Shown here piece by piece: positions 9,898-23,620 of a stretch of DNA of 64,000 bases. Origin of the DNA: Limnanthes douglasii subsp. nivea (lineage: Eukaryota; Streptophyta; Magnoliopsida; Brassicales; Limnanthaceae); assembly GCA_036936605.1 (NCBI GenBank), contig JAUPFV010000002.1:130866376-130930375 (forward strand), in the 5' to 3' direction. Position 1 is the stretch's first letter; the number at the start of each line of letters is the position of its first letter. A program made the translations under genes and the position numbers. The notes below the pieces were generated by a model that worked only from the letters and a program-made list of their open reading frames with translations, was not told where the DNA came from and searched no databases.

Positions 9898-10230
9898 GCC
9901 ATAACTCTAAATTTTACTTTTGTCATAACTCTGTTAACCCTCGTCATAACTCTGAAAACAACCTTTGTGATCATCTTGAGTGTGACCTCCATCAGAACTC
10001 TGAGAATAACACTTGTCATCATCTTAAATATGACCCTGATCATAATTATAATCTATACCGTCGTCATAAACTTGCACATAACTTTCGTCATAATTTAATC
10101 TTTACTCCTGTCTTAATCCCTTAACATGTGGGGTCGTCATAATTATGATCTTTACCCTCTTCATAACGTCCTAACATATGGTCTCATCATAATTATGATT
10201 TTTACCTTAGTTGGCTCAATTCGTGTTAAT
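9898..10230. repeat. Degenerate short tandem array (TCGTCATAA motif)
   Basis: Diverged units of roughly 25-45 bp built around (T/C)CGTCATAA-CTCTGA/ATTATGATC-ACC, for example at 9920, 9940, 9975, 10013, 10065, 10085 and 10135. The same motif occurs at about 345-397, left of Tat-1, so the retrotransposon is inserted inside the array. Units are too diverged for a single clean period by eye. Confidence 0.6.
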
Positions 10231-10364
10231 AAATATTATATTTCATACGTGGGATATAGTCTATTATCATAGACATCAATTATTTCAAATTTTGATTCTT
10301 GAATTATAAAAATCTTTTGATTAAATATTAAAAATGACAAAGTCTGATATATTTTTTTAATTTT

Positions 10365-10400
<36 letters not shown>

Positions 10401-12570
10401 AATTTAATTGATATTGTTACGTTTTATTAATTAACATTTCCTTATTGATAATATTATGTTAATTTATGTTGTTCCTTATTAATTTTAGTAAACAAAGTGA
10501 GAGATGAGTACAAACTTATACATATGAGCTCATGTACAAGTGAAATACGTTGTTGGTAACTTTACCTAAGTGGATATCTTCCAATTTGAAGTGAAAACAT
10601 AGGAAGTACTATTAACAATAAATAAAATATATAAAAAGGTAAAATAATCATAAGTATTTTGAGTTTACATTTAGCACGTGCATAAGAATGAGGCACTTAG
10701 TTGCACATTTGATAATGTAGTAAAGAATACCGGCAATGTAACAACTCTTGAGTTTCTTTGAATTCAATATTATCCATTCTTTATATTTGGATGACTAAGA
10801 TATATATATATATATATATATAGCTAATAATTATTTTACTTTACATTTACATTTTATTTTCTTATAATCCTCAAATTTTCTCATGATCTTTTTTAGAAAA
10901 AAATTGTTATTCTTTTTTAATTACTTTTTTTGAATAATATCTCATAATAAAGTAATGAAAATAGATTCTAAGAACATATAAGGTGAAATATTGGTTCAAA
11001 GATTGTTCAGAACACGAGAACGTTGGGTTGAACCATAACATGAGGTGCAAAGCTCACGAACGAGGGATAAACCTATTATAAATTTATACGGTAGCCATTC
11101 ATGTCAGGCCAAACACCTCCTCATTTACCAAGTATGTCCTCTAAATTCTGGTGGTGGAATATATGGTTGAGGTGTGAAGATCAATTTTCTCAAAAAAGTC
11201 AGTTCTGATGCAATATTTTTATTCATATAGATATGTTCCCTTTTGCTTTGTTAAAGTGATTCACAAGAAATATAATATTTTTAACAAACATAAAATGCAT
11301 ACCATTTTCCTTAGTGGAATATTTATGCATCTATTGGTATTGGGCTTCTGATCAACGAATAAACATTCACAGGTTGTTCTATTAATGAAATAATTTTCTT
11401 CAAATGTGTATTCGATACATGGTTACGTCTTTCTTTAGACCCGGTGTTTCTATAATTGTGTTTGATGTTTGGCATATATCTGAGTCAGGTGATGCCAAAT
11501 GAGTCGAGGTTACTGATAACCTAAATTATGTTCACAAACTTTGCCAATTATTCTTTTTCTAATAAAGAGTTTCAGGCTATCACAATCTTGAATTTACTAA
11601 AACATATTTATTACTACTTATGTGTCCTTAACCAATACAATGTGGTAATATACCTCTGAGGTTTTGGAAAATGGTAGAGGCTAAGTTTTGTAATCATCAT
11701 CGGTGCTTGAGAGACGACTAAGACTTGTGAAGACGGGACCAGTGACATGGATTAGAGCTTTACTAATAAGTTTGTTTTGTATATAGTTATTCATATATAA
11801 TTATGTATTAAAATTTATTGACCACACTTTGTATGTTTTTTTAATATGACACATCAGTTTCTTTGGCGGTTGGTAAAAATTGCAAAAGAAAACACTTCTT
11901 CACTTAAGCGGGATCACATTGATGTAATGTGGGAAATCTTATTGTGTACGTTTTCCCCGAGAATTTTGACGTGTATGGGTACTGCCTTTTGGAAGATTAA
12001 TAAATACATTGTTTGTTTTTTATTTTTCCAAAAAAATTGTAGCTCGATTACCTTTCAAATGGTTTTGGTTGTCGTCATTTATGTAATTTATTTATTAATT
12101 AAAAATTACGTAAGTACAATATGGAGAATAAAAAATATTTTGCTTATATTTTTTAATATATTTTCATACAATAAAAAGTAATGTCATACCTTTATTAGGG
12201 TAATCAAACTCAAATATAAAAGGTAAATTCCCAGCACATAAACCGTTTTGCACAATGGTGCTTTAGTTAGAAAGTATCTTTGCACATCAGTGCTCTGGCT
12301 CCGAAGCCACTTTGAATACTTGTTCTTTAACTTAAAATCCAATTTACACATTGGTTTACTACCAAATGTGAGTCTCTAATGAGCTTTATACATTGGGCTG
12401 CACAAACATAGGAAAATTGGACCCTTGATATTGTAGATTTATATTTGGTATCGTTGTTCGAAGTATGTGATCCAAATTTTAATTGATTGGTATATAATGT
12501 CCCCCCAAAAAATGTTAGCTGCTCTATAATTTTGTATTACATTGCTATCGTTGATTAATTTCTCTATAAT
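10231..12570. other. AT-rich DNA, no gene; two TA microsatellites
   Basis: TA-dinucleotide runs at about 10369-10398 and 10800-10822. A 111-codon plus-strand frame at 11846-12181 is low-complexity and AT-driven, with no recognisable motif, so it is not called. The lower part may hold the unrecognisable integrase end of the minus-strand Tat relic that starts at 12.58 kb. Confidence 0.6.
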
Positions 12571-12579
12571 CCATATTAT

Positions 12580-12730
12580 TTGAGGCATCTTCGGTTCAGA
12601 CTATCCATATTGGTTCAAGATTATACTATGAAGAAAAAAAATCGGTGAGGAAGTTTGCCAGAGCTTAGTCTTCGATGGTAGTTCTTGGTTCAAATGTGAC
12701 GTAATAATATCTAATCTATATTGACCATCG
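12580..12730 (-). pseudogene. pol (RH): Tat-2 RNase H tether fragment
   Basis: On the minus strand VTFEPRTTIED then ALANFLTDFF, matching IDFEPRTAIKG / VLADFLVEF of Tat-1. It is followed by EPIWIV and TEDA, matching EEWVVRTDGG at the start of the archaeal-type RNase H. Stops interrupt it. Confidence 0.65.
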
Positions 12731-13149
12731 CGTAGGGTTTATCGAATGTATCAAGATTTTAGAGAATGTTTCGGAGGGGGAAACATGTTATGACAATGAT
12801 TGTATGATCTTATAAATATAACATCATCTACTGATCATATATTACAAGAGACAATTTTAGATTCTCCAATAATAAGAACCAAGTTTTGGATCTATTGGTG
12901 GCCCATTCTTTCATGACTAGAACTATAATCACATGTATGATAAAAAAATTGATATAAATGGAGAGTTTCACCTGAGTTTGGTTGCGTCATAATTTGAAAA
13001 TAAGTAAAGTAATCTTTGATTTTTTTATATGATTCAGTACACTATAGGGTCTAGTTGAATTATTGATCTATTCAAAAATTTGAAAAATGATAGCGCACTT
13101 GTTATATGATATAGAGATGAATAAATGTAGAGAAATTAGTATTCTTGTG

Positions 13150-13900
13150 AGGATCTTAATATTTTTTATGTTTCATAATGACTTCGCATCTTCTAGACTG
13201 GATAATTTCTTTGGGTATGATTTGATTATTTTTCATTGACTATGTAGACCAATAATTTTCTTAAGTGGAATTTGAATGTGTATTTTTCTGGATTCATATT
13301 CAAGCTGATTTCCTTGAGGTTTCTGAAATTTTATCCAAGTTCGGACAAGTCATTCTTGTCTTCTTCACATGTTACCAGAATATTATCAGTAAACGAATGT
13401 TTTGCCTACTAATTGATGATAAATTTCACCTATATTTTTAAATTGGAAGGTGTTATCTTGTAATAGTGCAGCCCTCATTTAGACATGAAGTATGTGTGTT
13501 ATGTATCGTCCATATGAATTTTAATTTGACTGTACCTTGAATAGGCATCCAAAAACAATAACATCTTGGTTTTCAAAGTGGCATACAGTGACTGATTAAT
13601 GTGTATGACCGAGAAGATTGTTCTGGCATGTTTGGTTACAATCGATGAAGTCCATAGACATTTATCAATTGTTTTTTCACCAAAACCAAATTTATAGTCC
13701 AGACATGGTAAAAGGATTTCTTGATGTGGCTTATTTGGGTTCGTTAATTGACTTAGGATATGATGTCGTTGACTATATAGTTTGAAAATGTCATACATTT
13801 ATAATGGCACGTAATTGAAACGGGTACTCTTGTTACATATTGCACATACCAAGCAAAAATATCTAAATTAATCAATACACAAGATTGTAAATATGTTTGG
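13150..13900 (-). pseudogene. pol (RT): Tat-2 reverse transcriptase fragment
   Basis: Minus-strand motifs in order: LDIFAWYVQYVTRVPVS (as LDIFTWKTEDVTGVPIE in Tat-5); motif A as KTKMLLFLDAYSRYSQIKI (13.5 kb); LKNIGEIYHQLVGKTFVY (as LKNVGATYQRLMNKVF); and NLKEISLNMNPEKYTFKFH (as LRAIKLKLNPEKGTFGV). A 99-codon frame at 13499-13798 is open. The rest is broken by stops and frameshifts. The order of four motifs makes the identity secure despite decay. Confidence 0.8.
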
Positions 13901-15349
13901 AGGACTGTTGCAAGTCATCCCCAATGCAGATTGTTTGTCATACTTCAAGTGTTAATTCTCCTAATGTTTCCATAATACGGGGCCCCTCCTTATGATCGTT
14001 TACTCCTCCTAAGATTATACGCTCTACTAATATCTATTTACTAGGAACATGTGAAGTAACATAACACTCTTTGGTGACACACTGACTGCTGTAAATTACT
14101 TTAATAATCCTATTGATTATACATCACAGACATTAATGCACAATAGATATAATAGCATGCATCTCATTGTTCTATGGGCATTCAAATATAACATTATACA
14201 GTAAAAGATGATCTACTACCATGAAGAGGCATTAAATATTTTTATTGCACTCTATATGTTCTACGATGACATCTAACTTGAATTTTCAAAGTACTCGGGC
14301 TCGGCCCTTGTGAAACTACTCATGATACTTTTAAATGAGTTAATGATTTTATGCCACAGATCTTATCATAATTCTTCGTGAATCAGATATCCGTCGAGAT
14401 TCTTTTTATCAATCATTATTATTCTGACTTATGCCCCAAATGATCTTGACGATGATGATTATTGCACATATGTGGTGACCTATTATGCCTTTATATAGTA
14501 ATCAATAAAGTTAGTTTATGGGTAAGGAAATCTATAAAAGAAGGTCGGTGTTTGGCTTATTTGTTAAACTTCAAGATCAGAGATATGCTGTTTTCGGAAA
14601 ACATTTATGACTCAGGGAGGATGTCAAATCTAATTATGGTTCTTACGACATATATGTCTAGATTGAGATTCAAGTATATGGTGTAGGCTTCATAGATTTG
14701 AAATATTTACCACCGGAGATGCCGCAACTTGAGGTGGATTTGTGGGTGCTGTCCATGTGTTTCTATGATTGAGTTACTAGATTTGCTTTAGATTCAGTAG
14801 GAGGATAAAAGTCTCGATTTTTTTATAAATTCAAGAATTGTATGGTCATCGGTGAGTCTTTGGAGTTCATCCTTTGAGGCTTTGCATTCCCTTGTGTGCT
14901 GACCATTGTCATTGGCGTACTTACATGACTTATTTAGATTTTTTCGTTATTTAGGGGTTCATGTTCTTTTTGGTTTTCAAAACCGGACCACATCGTCAGA
15001 CTGGTCATAGACTGTTGTTATACTCTTAGTGAGGTTGGTATACCTGGTGGCCAAACCCATTGTAGGATTAAATCTGAACTTCTTGTAGGTCTTCGGTTAT
15101 TGTTTTGATATTTTTAGTTTTATTGGAAAGATCGGCGTCGTGGCTATTCAAAAGGTGTTGAGTTGTTTGGGCTAAAGCAATGGAAAAAGGTTAATTTAGT
15201 ACCCAAGTTTGTTAATATGAATGATAAGTGTTGGGTATATCCAACATCCTCACACATATTGTCTCTTTCATTTTGATTTGTTGTTTGACTTGATCTAAGA
15301 GATAGTTGAAGGTTGCAGTCTTACATTATATAATATATTCAACTAAGAG

Positions 15350-15620
15350 ATCGAGGAGGCTCTGCCTATAGACGACACATGTCATGATATCATGCTAGTT
15401 TTTCAAGTTGTTATTCATTTTGACAAAACTTTTTGTGTAATTTCTTATGCTCCCATTGGCTCTTGCTTATAATGAAAAATATAATCCACATCTTCCTAGA
15501 TTATTTTTTCTCAATAAATTGATCTTGAATATAGTCCATAGCTCTAAAATTTATGAAATGAGCTTTGGTGTATCTGAATGAACCATGCTATCATGTTACA
15601 TTAGAAGGTCATCCAATTTT
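15350..15620 (-). pseudogene. gag: Tat-2 gag fragment
   Basis: On the minus strand a weak gag-like stretch is visible (ANGSIRNYTKSFVKMNN followed downstream by LLDLLVEYI). It resembles the 'E-S-L-R-x-Y-x-x-R-F' region after the gag capsid core. There are several stops. The call rests on order and weak similarity only. Confidence 0.4.
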
Positions 15621-15640
15621 CTCGGTAAATGAGTATGTCA

Positions 15641-17689
15641 TCACCGCCAAACCCCAATATATCAATTTCAAAATTGTTTCATATGATGTTTGGGATTGCA
15701 CGTCTCGTCGTATTTATCCAACTTATACTGATTAAACTTGCCAGGTATATATCATAAAAATATCTATATTGCTAATGTGGAGGTGTACCAAATCTGAACA
15801 AGGGTTCAGTGGGACTATTAAATGCCTCAACGAGCCTTTTGTTGCTCTGTTACTGAGCTCGCTCGGATGGATGCATCACGGTGTTGATGTTTAATAGAAG
15901 TTTGGCGTTTTGAATGTGAATGGTAGTGTTTATGGTGAACATATCTCATGTTCTCTCTTCTTTTTGGCATCGAATCAGTAGACAAAAAAAATTTCTCAAG
16001 GCGTCCACCATTTGTCTGGTGTCCATGAGTTCATCCACGTGGTTTTTCTTTAGATTGTTCATTTTTGTTTTATTTCTGCAACTGGATATACAATTTAACC
16101 ATTTAGATCTTAGTAAAAAATAAAATGAAACCGGTATTATGATATGAGTGACATATTTTGGATATAAATTTTTTTGTTTTTTTATAACTTAAAATATATA
16201 AGTTTTTTTACTAATTTGTTCCTGTTGTAATGTTGTTTTTTATTTTTCAAAAATAATTTTCGAACATAACGAACATTTAATCTTTAATTTAAAAGAACTA
16301 TAACTGAAAAAAAATTATCGATAAACGTAGTAAATAAGTACATAAATTTAAAAATGTAAGAAAAAAAGAGAAAATGATAATTTTGGATGAATTTAATTTT
16401 TGAGTAATATTTTATGTATATAGATTAAGGTATCTTTTAAAATCAACACATTTTTTGGTAAAAAACATGAAGAGTGATGCATGTTTTGCAGTCATTATGC
16501 TATATAATAAAATTTTCCTCAACAAAAGACATGTATAATTATCCAAACACATTATCGTTTGTAAGTCACCACTTTCATCGGTTTATAATCATGGTAAACT
16601 GCCTTGTTATCGCAACAGGTTTGACTCTATGTTTTAGTAAACTTGATAGCGTATGAAAAGTAACATATGAAATCCAATTTGCTACCATGATTCATGCTCG
16701 TAATTATAACAACCGGTTATCAATGTTTGATTTGATCATGTTAAAAGTTATTCAAACTTATCCTCCACTAGATAATGACCAATATATAATTCATATTATA
16801 TAGAATCGTTATTGTTTATATCATGAAACCATTTTATCAAATGATTGATTCATATGTATTGAATATTTGATGTTTGGAGGTTTATTATAGTCGAATGGAC
16901 TTGTCGACATTAGAAAATCTGACTTTAAGGGTTAAAGTTCTGTTTCTCTAGATGTATAATCTAAAAATTCTCGAAATAATGGTTTGGTAAGCAGAACCGT
17001 TAAGTTCTTGCTAATATATATATATATATATATATAAGACTAATATGATTCCATCTTGAATCAATTTTTGTTTATAATCATGTATAAGACTATATGTATA
17101 ATGTTGTCATTACAGATAATTGTTGCAGGATTTGCCAAAATTTGTTACAATTTATTTAGATTGTTTTTATTTTATAAGTGGATGATATTTTTAATAATAG
17201 GTCTCTCAATCATTTATCTTCTTATTCCGTTGTGACCACCGCTCTATGAAATACAATTTCATATTCGAATGTGATATACATGTCAATTTATTTCAACCCC
17301 AAAAGCAGTATATCCATTTAATATAAACACTCATCTCATAAATTGATTTATTATGAGTTAGTTATCTCATCTAGTTTGTAAGTATTCTCGATAAATTGGA
17401 AGATTGAATGCATATATTTTTAGTATTTTACAAGTAACTAAGAAATCTCTCAATATTGTTTCAGTGTTAAATACTAGAATTGATATTGATAGTAATTGAC
17501 TTTATTTACTAATTATATATGAAACATTCGCCTTAATGTATAATTCTTATATATGAAGTTTTCTATGGCGCCACCGTAATCTTATTGAACACCAATATTC
17601 CATAATTATTTCGAATTGTTTTAACTATAACTAAATAATATATTTGCCTTAGTGGTTTTAAGATATTTGAATTACTTTTGTTATGAGAC
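15641..17689. other. AT-rich DNA, no gene seen
   Basis: Only short frames without recognisable motifs. There is a TA microsatellite at about 17012-17036. A 25-bp string beginning AAAAGACATGTATAATT at about 16518 recurs near 20034. Confidence 0.5.
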
Positions 17690-18060
17690 TAATGTTTTCT
17701 TCTTCAAGATATTTCATATTAATAGTAAAAGACAAAACATTTTTTTATCGTCATCACCCCACTGTTATTTTTATTTAAAACAAGTAGATCATCTACGTAT
17801 TAGCGCATGATGACCACTGTGTCATTATAGATTTTTGTGTCTAAATACTTACCTTTATTGTTGTGCTTAAATTCATAAGATAACATGGCATGAACAAACT
17901 TTTTATGACACTTCTTATGTACTTAATTTAAACTATATAATAATTTAAAAAATTTACATGCTTCCAGTTATTACTTAGGAGCACAAATACTTTTGGTTGT
18001 TCCATGTGATATTTTTATAAATAAAAAAATCATTTAAAAATATTATTAGTTTTTTCACTA
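17690..18060 (-). pseudogene. pol (RT): Ty1/copia reverse transcriptase relic
   Basis: On the minus strand MEQPKVFVLLSNNWKHVNFL and then SVIKSLFMPCYLMNL resemble the copia RT segment 'MEQPEGF...VCKL..SLYGLKQAP..W'. It is followed at about 17770-17800 by YVDDLLVLNK, the copia polymerase motif with both Asp present. The frame has stops. No other copia domain or LTR can be recognised around it. Confidence 0.7.
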
Positions 18061-20919
18061 CATAAAAAATTAAATCATCGTATGTAATTGATATTTTATG
18101 TTTTTGAAAATGTGAACGCACTAAAAGCCTTATTATTATTTTCAGTGAGTAAACACAAATGTATTCAAATTAGTCATCTATGAAGGTTATAAAATAAATC
18201 ATACATTTATGAATAACATTTAACCAACGAACATTGCGTTGTAATAAGTCTCAATTTTTTATGCATCTTTCAAAGCTTTGTAAGCTTTTTTAGTCATTTT
18301 AGATTTTACGCACAATTTACATATACAATATGGATTTACTCTAATTTATAATTTAATTATTCTTATCGTCATATTACGATCTATATGCGCAAGTATATAG
18401 CATGTAATTATTTTGCACACATGAGTAAATAAAAGAGTTTTTATTCACTACAATATTTCTAGTACATACTTTACTCATTTAATCACATGAGTAACATTTA
18501 ATTTGTCTAATTTTTACACTAAACATATACCAATAATTCATAAGAAATCAACATATACAAGTTTCCTGTTCATATATGAACTATATATGATGTTGCTAAG
18601 AGTTATCATTTTTCACTTGTATATACCAGTGACCTTCAACTAATGATTTATGTTGTTTTTCATTTGTACATCCCATGAACTATTTCATAATTAAGATATT
18701 TTAAAAGGAGATATATCATGAGCAACATGCATTAAAGAAAATATGTTGTACCAACACCTCGAAGTTTCGTTTAAAGGATATTAATCTCAATTTTTGTTGT
18801 CATAAGTTTTTACTCAATGGAGTTAACATACTAATTTTTTTTATAAATATTGTAATTAGTTGTTAAATACCGAGTTTGGATGCAAATGCAACAAATGTCT
18901 TCTTTTTCTAAAGTTTGTTTTGTTTTTTGTAACATATTATTTTGAAAGAACATACATTATTATTATTTTATCTTAGGTTCAACTGTCTTGACACTTATAA
19001 AAGTTAAATTTTTGGAATCTTTATTCGTTCTCTCTCATACGAGACTCATAATGAATCATAAAATGTTTGTGGAGTTCTTTTGTCTAGTGCTCTTACGAGC
19101 TAAAATCATTTCTTTTGATAGTTATATTATTATTATGACAACATGAAAAACCTTTTAAAGTGTGACTTTCACGGAGATGAGTTTACTGACTATATCAAGA
19201 AGTTTCTGAATATTTAGAAGAATATATTATTCATCTAAAATTAATTCATTTTTTATATTTTTATTTAGTTTTTTTTACATTTACTCAAGAAAATTTTAAA
19301 CTTTAAGCACAACTTATTTTTTTGTGTAAAATCATAAATGCAATCATAGAAGGCGTTCATGAAGATCATCTTCTCAATGTTTAATTACTTATTTTGTCTT
19401 TTGAGATATGGAGACTGGTTCAGGATGATCGACCCACTTAGGGTTAATAATGAAGAACATATTAAGAATGGTAAGCATAAATTCCAAATTATGTTGTTAC
19501 CTTTTAAAATTTGTATCATCAAATCGGTGTGATGACAAAATCTTGATTCATCATTTTTATTGTCGATATTTCCGTTTTATTAGTCTTGATGTTATCTAAA
19601 TTTGTTTGCAAATATATATATATATATATAACCTTGTGTATATACAATGAACTTGAGATGTTAACTATTTTTCTTATAAAAATCTGAACCAATATAAACA
19701 ATTATATTTTAAAAAATTACTATAATATTTTTATATGAAATATATTTCGAGATAGAACAAGTTGTATACATTTGATTAAAGTAACTAAAAATCAAAAGTT
19801 TATCGATTATGTTTTTTGAATTCATGTAGATTATTGAATAGCGTATGAAAACTTTATAAATGAATAAGTTTTTGGATGATTTCAGTTTCTTAGTTATTCT
19901 CTTTATATATGGGTTTAAAGTTTATTTTATAACCAACTCAAACTTTTGGAATCAACACAATCATGTTGAAAGACAACACAAAAAGTCATACATATTTATA
20001 TTTTTAGGACAATTAATGAGGTCGGCCACGATAAAAGACATGTATAATTGTCCAAACTAATTCATATTTGCATGATGTCATACAAATTAGTATTTATTAC
20101 TATATTAAACTACCTCATTGATATGATTTGATGCATTGTTGTGACGAATTATATAATATATGGACAATAACCTATAAAATTCAGTATTCTACGAGAAATC
20201 ATGATCTTTAACGTGCTAACGAGCCCAAAAATATAATCCTAGATTAAAATCTTTAATTTGTTACGGTTAACATAGTTCATTATCTGATGAGTGATCTATA
20301 GCTCCACTTCATAAAAATCGTATCCAAATTATCATAACGAATCATGTTTATTGTTACGACTAAGTTATTCAATGAGAAATAACAAGGTCACAGTGTCTCA
20401 TGTCGCAACCAATGACATGTATTGGTACGATGATAACATACTATTATGTTATATGGTAAGTGACTTGTGATACACGTTCAATTTATCCATGCATACATTC
20501 GCCATCGATGTCTTTTAGCCTACAGTATACAAGTCTTAGTATAATATTTGTGATATTTGAATTTCTTGATGGAATCTCATGTTTGAATTTTATATTTAAT
20601 TGAATTCTAATATATATTTTCAAATTCTGCGAAAATAACATAGTTGAAAAAAAATTATATTTAATTATATATTTCAATATATTTTAGAAAGTAGAAGATA
20701 AAATAAAATAAAATTATAAATAGTTTCCTTGTGAATATATCTAATTATTAGTTTTATTTTTCATAATTTAATTTTATATTATTTTTACAATTGAGTTTAA
20801 AGTAATTGATCTATCACCGTTATTGTCTAACATCACATTAAACTAATAACAAATAATTTAAAACTAAAATTAGACGAATTGATCTTAATGAGAGTTTCAT
20901 AAACCTGAATTAGGTTATT

Positions 20920-20964
<45 letters not shown>

Positions 20965-21928
20965 GAAGTTACTAATGCCGAAATATAAAGTAAAAAATAA
21001 TGGTGAGAATGATTTCTCTTTTAGTTTTTACCATTCTAAAATATTTAAAAAAGACTAAAATCCAGGATTTCTGTATTGGGCTGAAGTGGTAATAAAATTC
21101 TGTTTTAAATGATTTTCTCATGTTAAAAAAATAATTTAGTCGTCACGTGTGAGATTAATTTAATACAAAAAACATCAGAGACTCTATTTAAAATTTGGTC
21201 AAATATAAGGATAAAAATGTAACTCTTTTAAATATTAAAAAACTAATGTATACAAACATATAACAATAATTTTTCGATAATATAAATGAGAAAAAATAAT
21301 TTAAACAAAATTTAGTTTTATTCCAATCTAAAAGCATTTTAGGGTTTCAAAATATATTTGGTATTTAAATAAAACGTGTTTTATCTATATAAAATTCCGT
21401 ATCAATAAATATATTGGGTATCCAAATTATAATTTTGATAATTAATATATAATTTTAATAACAGGTAAAACAATAATTAAGAAATACTATATAAAAAATA
21501 ATTTAGGATGGTGAATTTCAAAAGGTACACCAAAATTTTAAAAATAACTAGGAGGTACCAAACTATCAAAACTCTAAATAGTATAGTGAAATTAAACAAT
21601 TATTAAATTAGTCTTATATCAAAATACCACACTTCATAACTTTACTAACCTATTCTCGAAACTCATAAATCTGAAATCACACTTCACAGTTCGTGCTAAA
21701 TACAACTTTTTAAAATCATTTTATGTTATCAATGACTTTGAAATCACCTTTTACATTGTCTAAAACCCCACATAATAAAGACTTAAATTAAACCATAATT
21801 GACTTACAAAGTTTAAGTCAAGATCTTCATTTCACATACAATTTGTATTTACTTTCTTCTTTGTTTGATTTGATTATTAGACAAATTTTATCAAAGTTTA
21901 CATCTATTCTTATCAATTTAGGGTTCAA
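18061..21928. other. AT-rich DNA, no gene seen
   Basis: No supported coding region. TA microsatellites at about 19612-19630 and 20922-20958. Short open frames (for example 19519-19701 and 20483-20677) are low-complexity. Confidence 0.5.
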
Positions 21929-22194
21929 TGGTTGCAAAGAATGGTATTGGATATTAGAATATGAAAGAGTAATATGCAGAGAATAAAGCTCAATGTATTA
22001 AACTGAAGCACAAAATAACATTAAATAGCCTACAAGAAGCGTTTCGTATTCCAACCAATAGATGATAGCTTTTATTGAATGGAATAGTAACAACTAAAAT
22101 ACTAATTTATATAACGCCTAAAATACCAATTCATATAAAGTTTAATTATTAAATAAGATAATTAAATAAATTAATAATCACATAAATTCCAACA
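21929..22194 (-). repeat. Copia-1 3' LTR
   Basis: 266 bp. On the minus strand it begins TGTTGGAATTTATGTG directly after the polypurine tract and ends GCAACCA. The TG..CA ends and adjacency to the tract support the boundaries. No second copy is present in the window to confirm them. Confidence 0.7.
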
Positions 22195-22235
22195 AATCAC
22201 TCCCTTAAACTGGATATATCTGGAAAGTAACTAGT

Positions 22236-22890
22236 TTAATTTTCTAGTGCTTGCACTTCAAGTGAACTTCGATACTTAACAAATGTCTCTAACTTCACTG
22301 GATTTGCCATTATATATACAAATTGTTCTTCTGTTCCACAGTAAACCAGCTTCACAACTTCTTGATTCGTAAGATCTCGTAGATAATGATACCTTACATC
22401 GATATGATCCGTGCCCCTATGCATTACTAGGTTCTTAGAGAGTTTAATTGAAGAAGTGTTGTCGCAATAAATTTTCAGACACTCGGATTGTTCAGATGTG
22501 ATTAGTTCCATAATTTCCTTAAGTCAGACACAATGACAAACACAAGATGGTGTAGCTATATACTCTGCTTCGGTTGTAGACAAAGTAACAACCTATTGTT
22601 TTCTTGAGCTCCAGCATATTGCAACTTCACTAAACATACAAACGCAACCTGAAGTACTTCTTTTACCATCGAAATCACCAGCATAATCATTGTCTGTGTA
22701 TGCTTTCACCTTCACCTCTGATCTCTTATAAAAAATGTCAAACTCCATTGCAACTTTTAAGTATCGCACAACTATCTTAGCTGCCTGCATATGTCCCTCC
22801 ATTGGTTTATCTATGAACCGAGACAATAAGCAGACCACATACATCATGTTAAGTCTTGTAACTGCGAGGTACATTAGATAACCCACCAAT
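22236..22890 (-). pseudogene. pol (RH): Copia-1 RNase H and RT C-terminus
   Basis: Frame 22889-22593 has MVGYLMYLAVTRLNMMYVV, YTDNDYAGDFDGKRSTSG (catalytic Asp region) and CWSSRKQ. After a break, 22511-22236 has IYCDNTSSIKLSKNLVMHRG and HIDVRYHYLRDL, the typical copia RNase H end. A stop and frameshift around 22512-22592 separate the two parts. Residues expected to be catalytic are mostly visible. Confidence 0.9.
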
Positions 22891-22899
22891 TATTTGTAT

Positions 22900-23620
22900 A
22901 AAGCAGCATCGACTTATTTTTCATATCTTTCCTTTGAGAGTTTATGCCTTGGGAAAATGGGATTTTTTACTGAATTAAAGTCTGCCATGTCAAACCTTTC
23001 GAGAACCTCATGAGCATACTTTTTCTGTTTAAAGTGAATCTCATCTTGGCTTTGATGAATTTCAACACCAAGAAAGAACCTCATCAAACCAATATCAGTC
23101 ATCTCAAATTCTCATGGCATTGACAACTTAAACTCTTTAATAAAATGTTCATCATTTCCAGTTAAATTAAGTCATATACATAAATACTTATTATGATATA
23201 CCTCACTCATTCTCTCTTAATGAATAATGTGTGATCATGTCTACTTATTTTGATCTTGCTTGAAATACCTCTCTACCCGAAAAACAAAGCTAGGGGAGCT
23301 TGCTTGAAATCATACAAAGTTTTCTTGAGTCGATATACTTTATCTTCTTCATATTTTTGGACAAAACCCTTTGGTTGATCCACATATACCACTTAATTTA
23401 ATTCTCAATATAAGAAGGCACTTTTTACATCTAATTCATATACTTTCCAACTTTTGTATGCAACAACATCCAATAAAATTCTGATTGCATCCCATCTTGC
23501 AATCGGTGGAAAGACTCCATCATAGTCAATGCCTTCTTCTTGTGCATATCCTTTCACCACCAATGTTGTTCTGTATTTGTTCACCTCCCGATTTAATCTT
23601 GATTTTATTTGCATTAGCGG
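22900..23620 (-). pseudogene. pol (RT): Copia-1 reverse transcriptase
   Basis: Frame 23614-23405 has YRTTLVVKGYAQEEGIDYDG and WKVYELDVKSAFLY (motif A region). The polymerase motif near 23190 reads YVYDLI, so the first Asp of YVDD is Tyr, followed by a stop. Frame 23102-22914 has MTDIGLMRFFLGVEIHQSQD. The same Asp-to-Tyr change occurs independently in Tat-1. The RT is inactive. Confidence 0.88.

Larger units (their letters stand above)
12580..15640 (-). mobile_element. Tat-2: ancient minus-strand Tat relic
   Basis: Recognisable only by scattered motifs in the correct minus-strand order: gag (about 15.62-15.35 kb), the start of RT (13.9-13.8), RT palm and thumb (13.8-13.15) and the RNase H tether (12.73-12.58). 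The motifs match Tat-1 and Tat-5 proteins more than any copia or chromovirus pattern. No LTRs, PBS or target duplication can be recognised. It is much older than the other Tat copies. Confidence 0.65.

Noticed and set aside
10369..10398. TA repeats as promoters
   Set aside because: Pure TA microsatellites occur throughout the window without any adjacent gene.
11846..12181. 111-codon plus-strand frame as a host gene
   Set aside because: Composition is AT-driven, with long Lys/Ile/Phe runs, no motif and no splice or promoter context.
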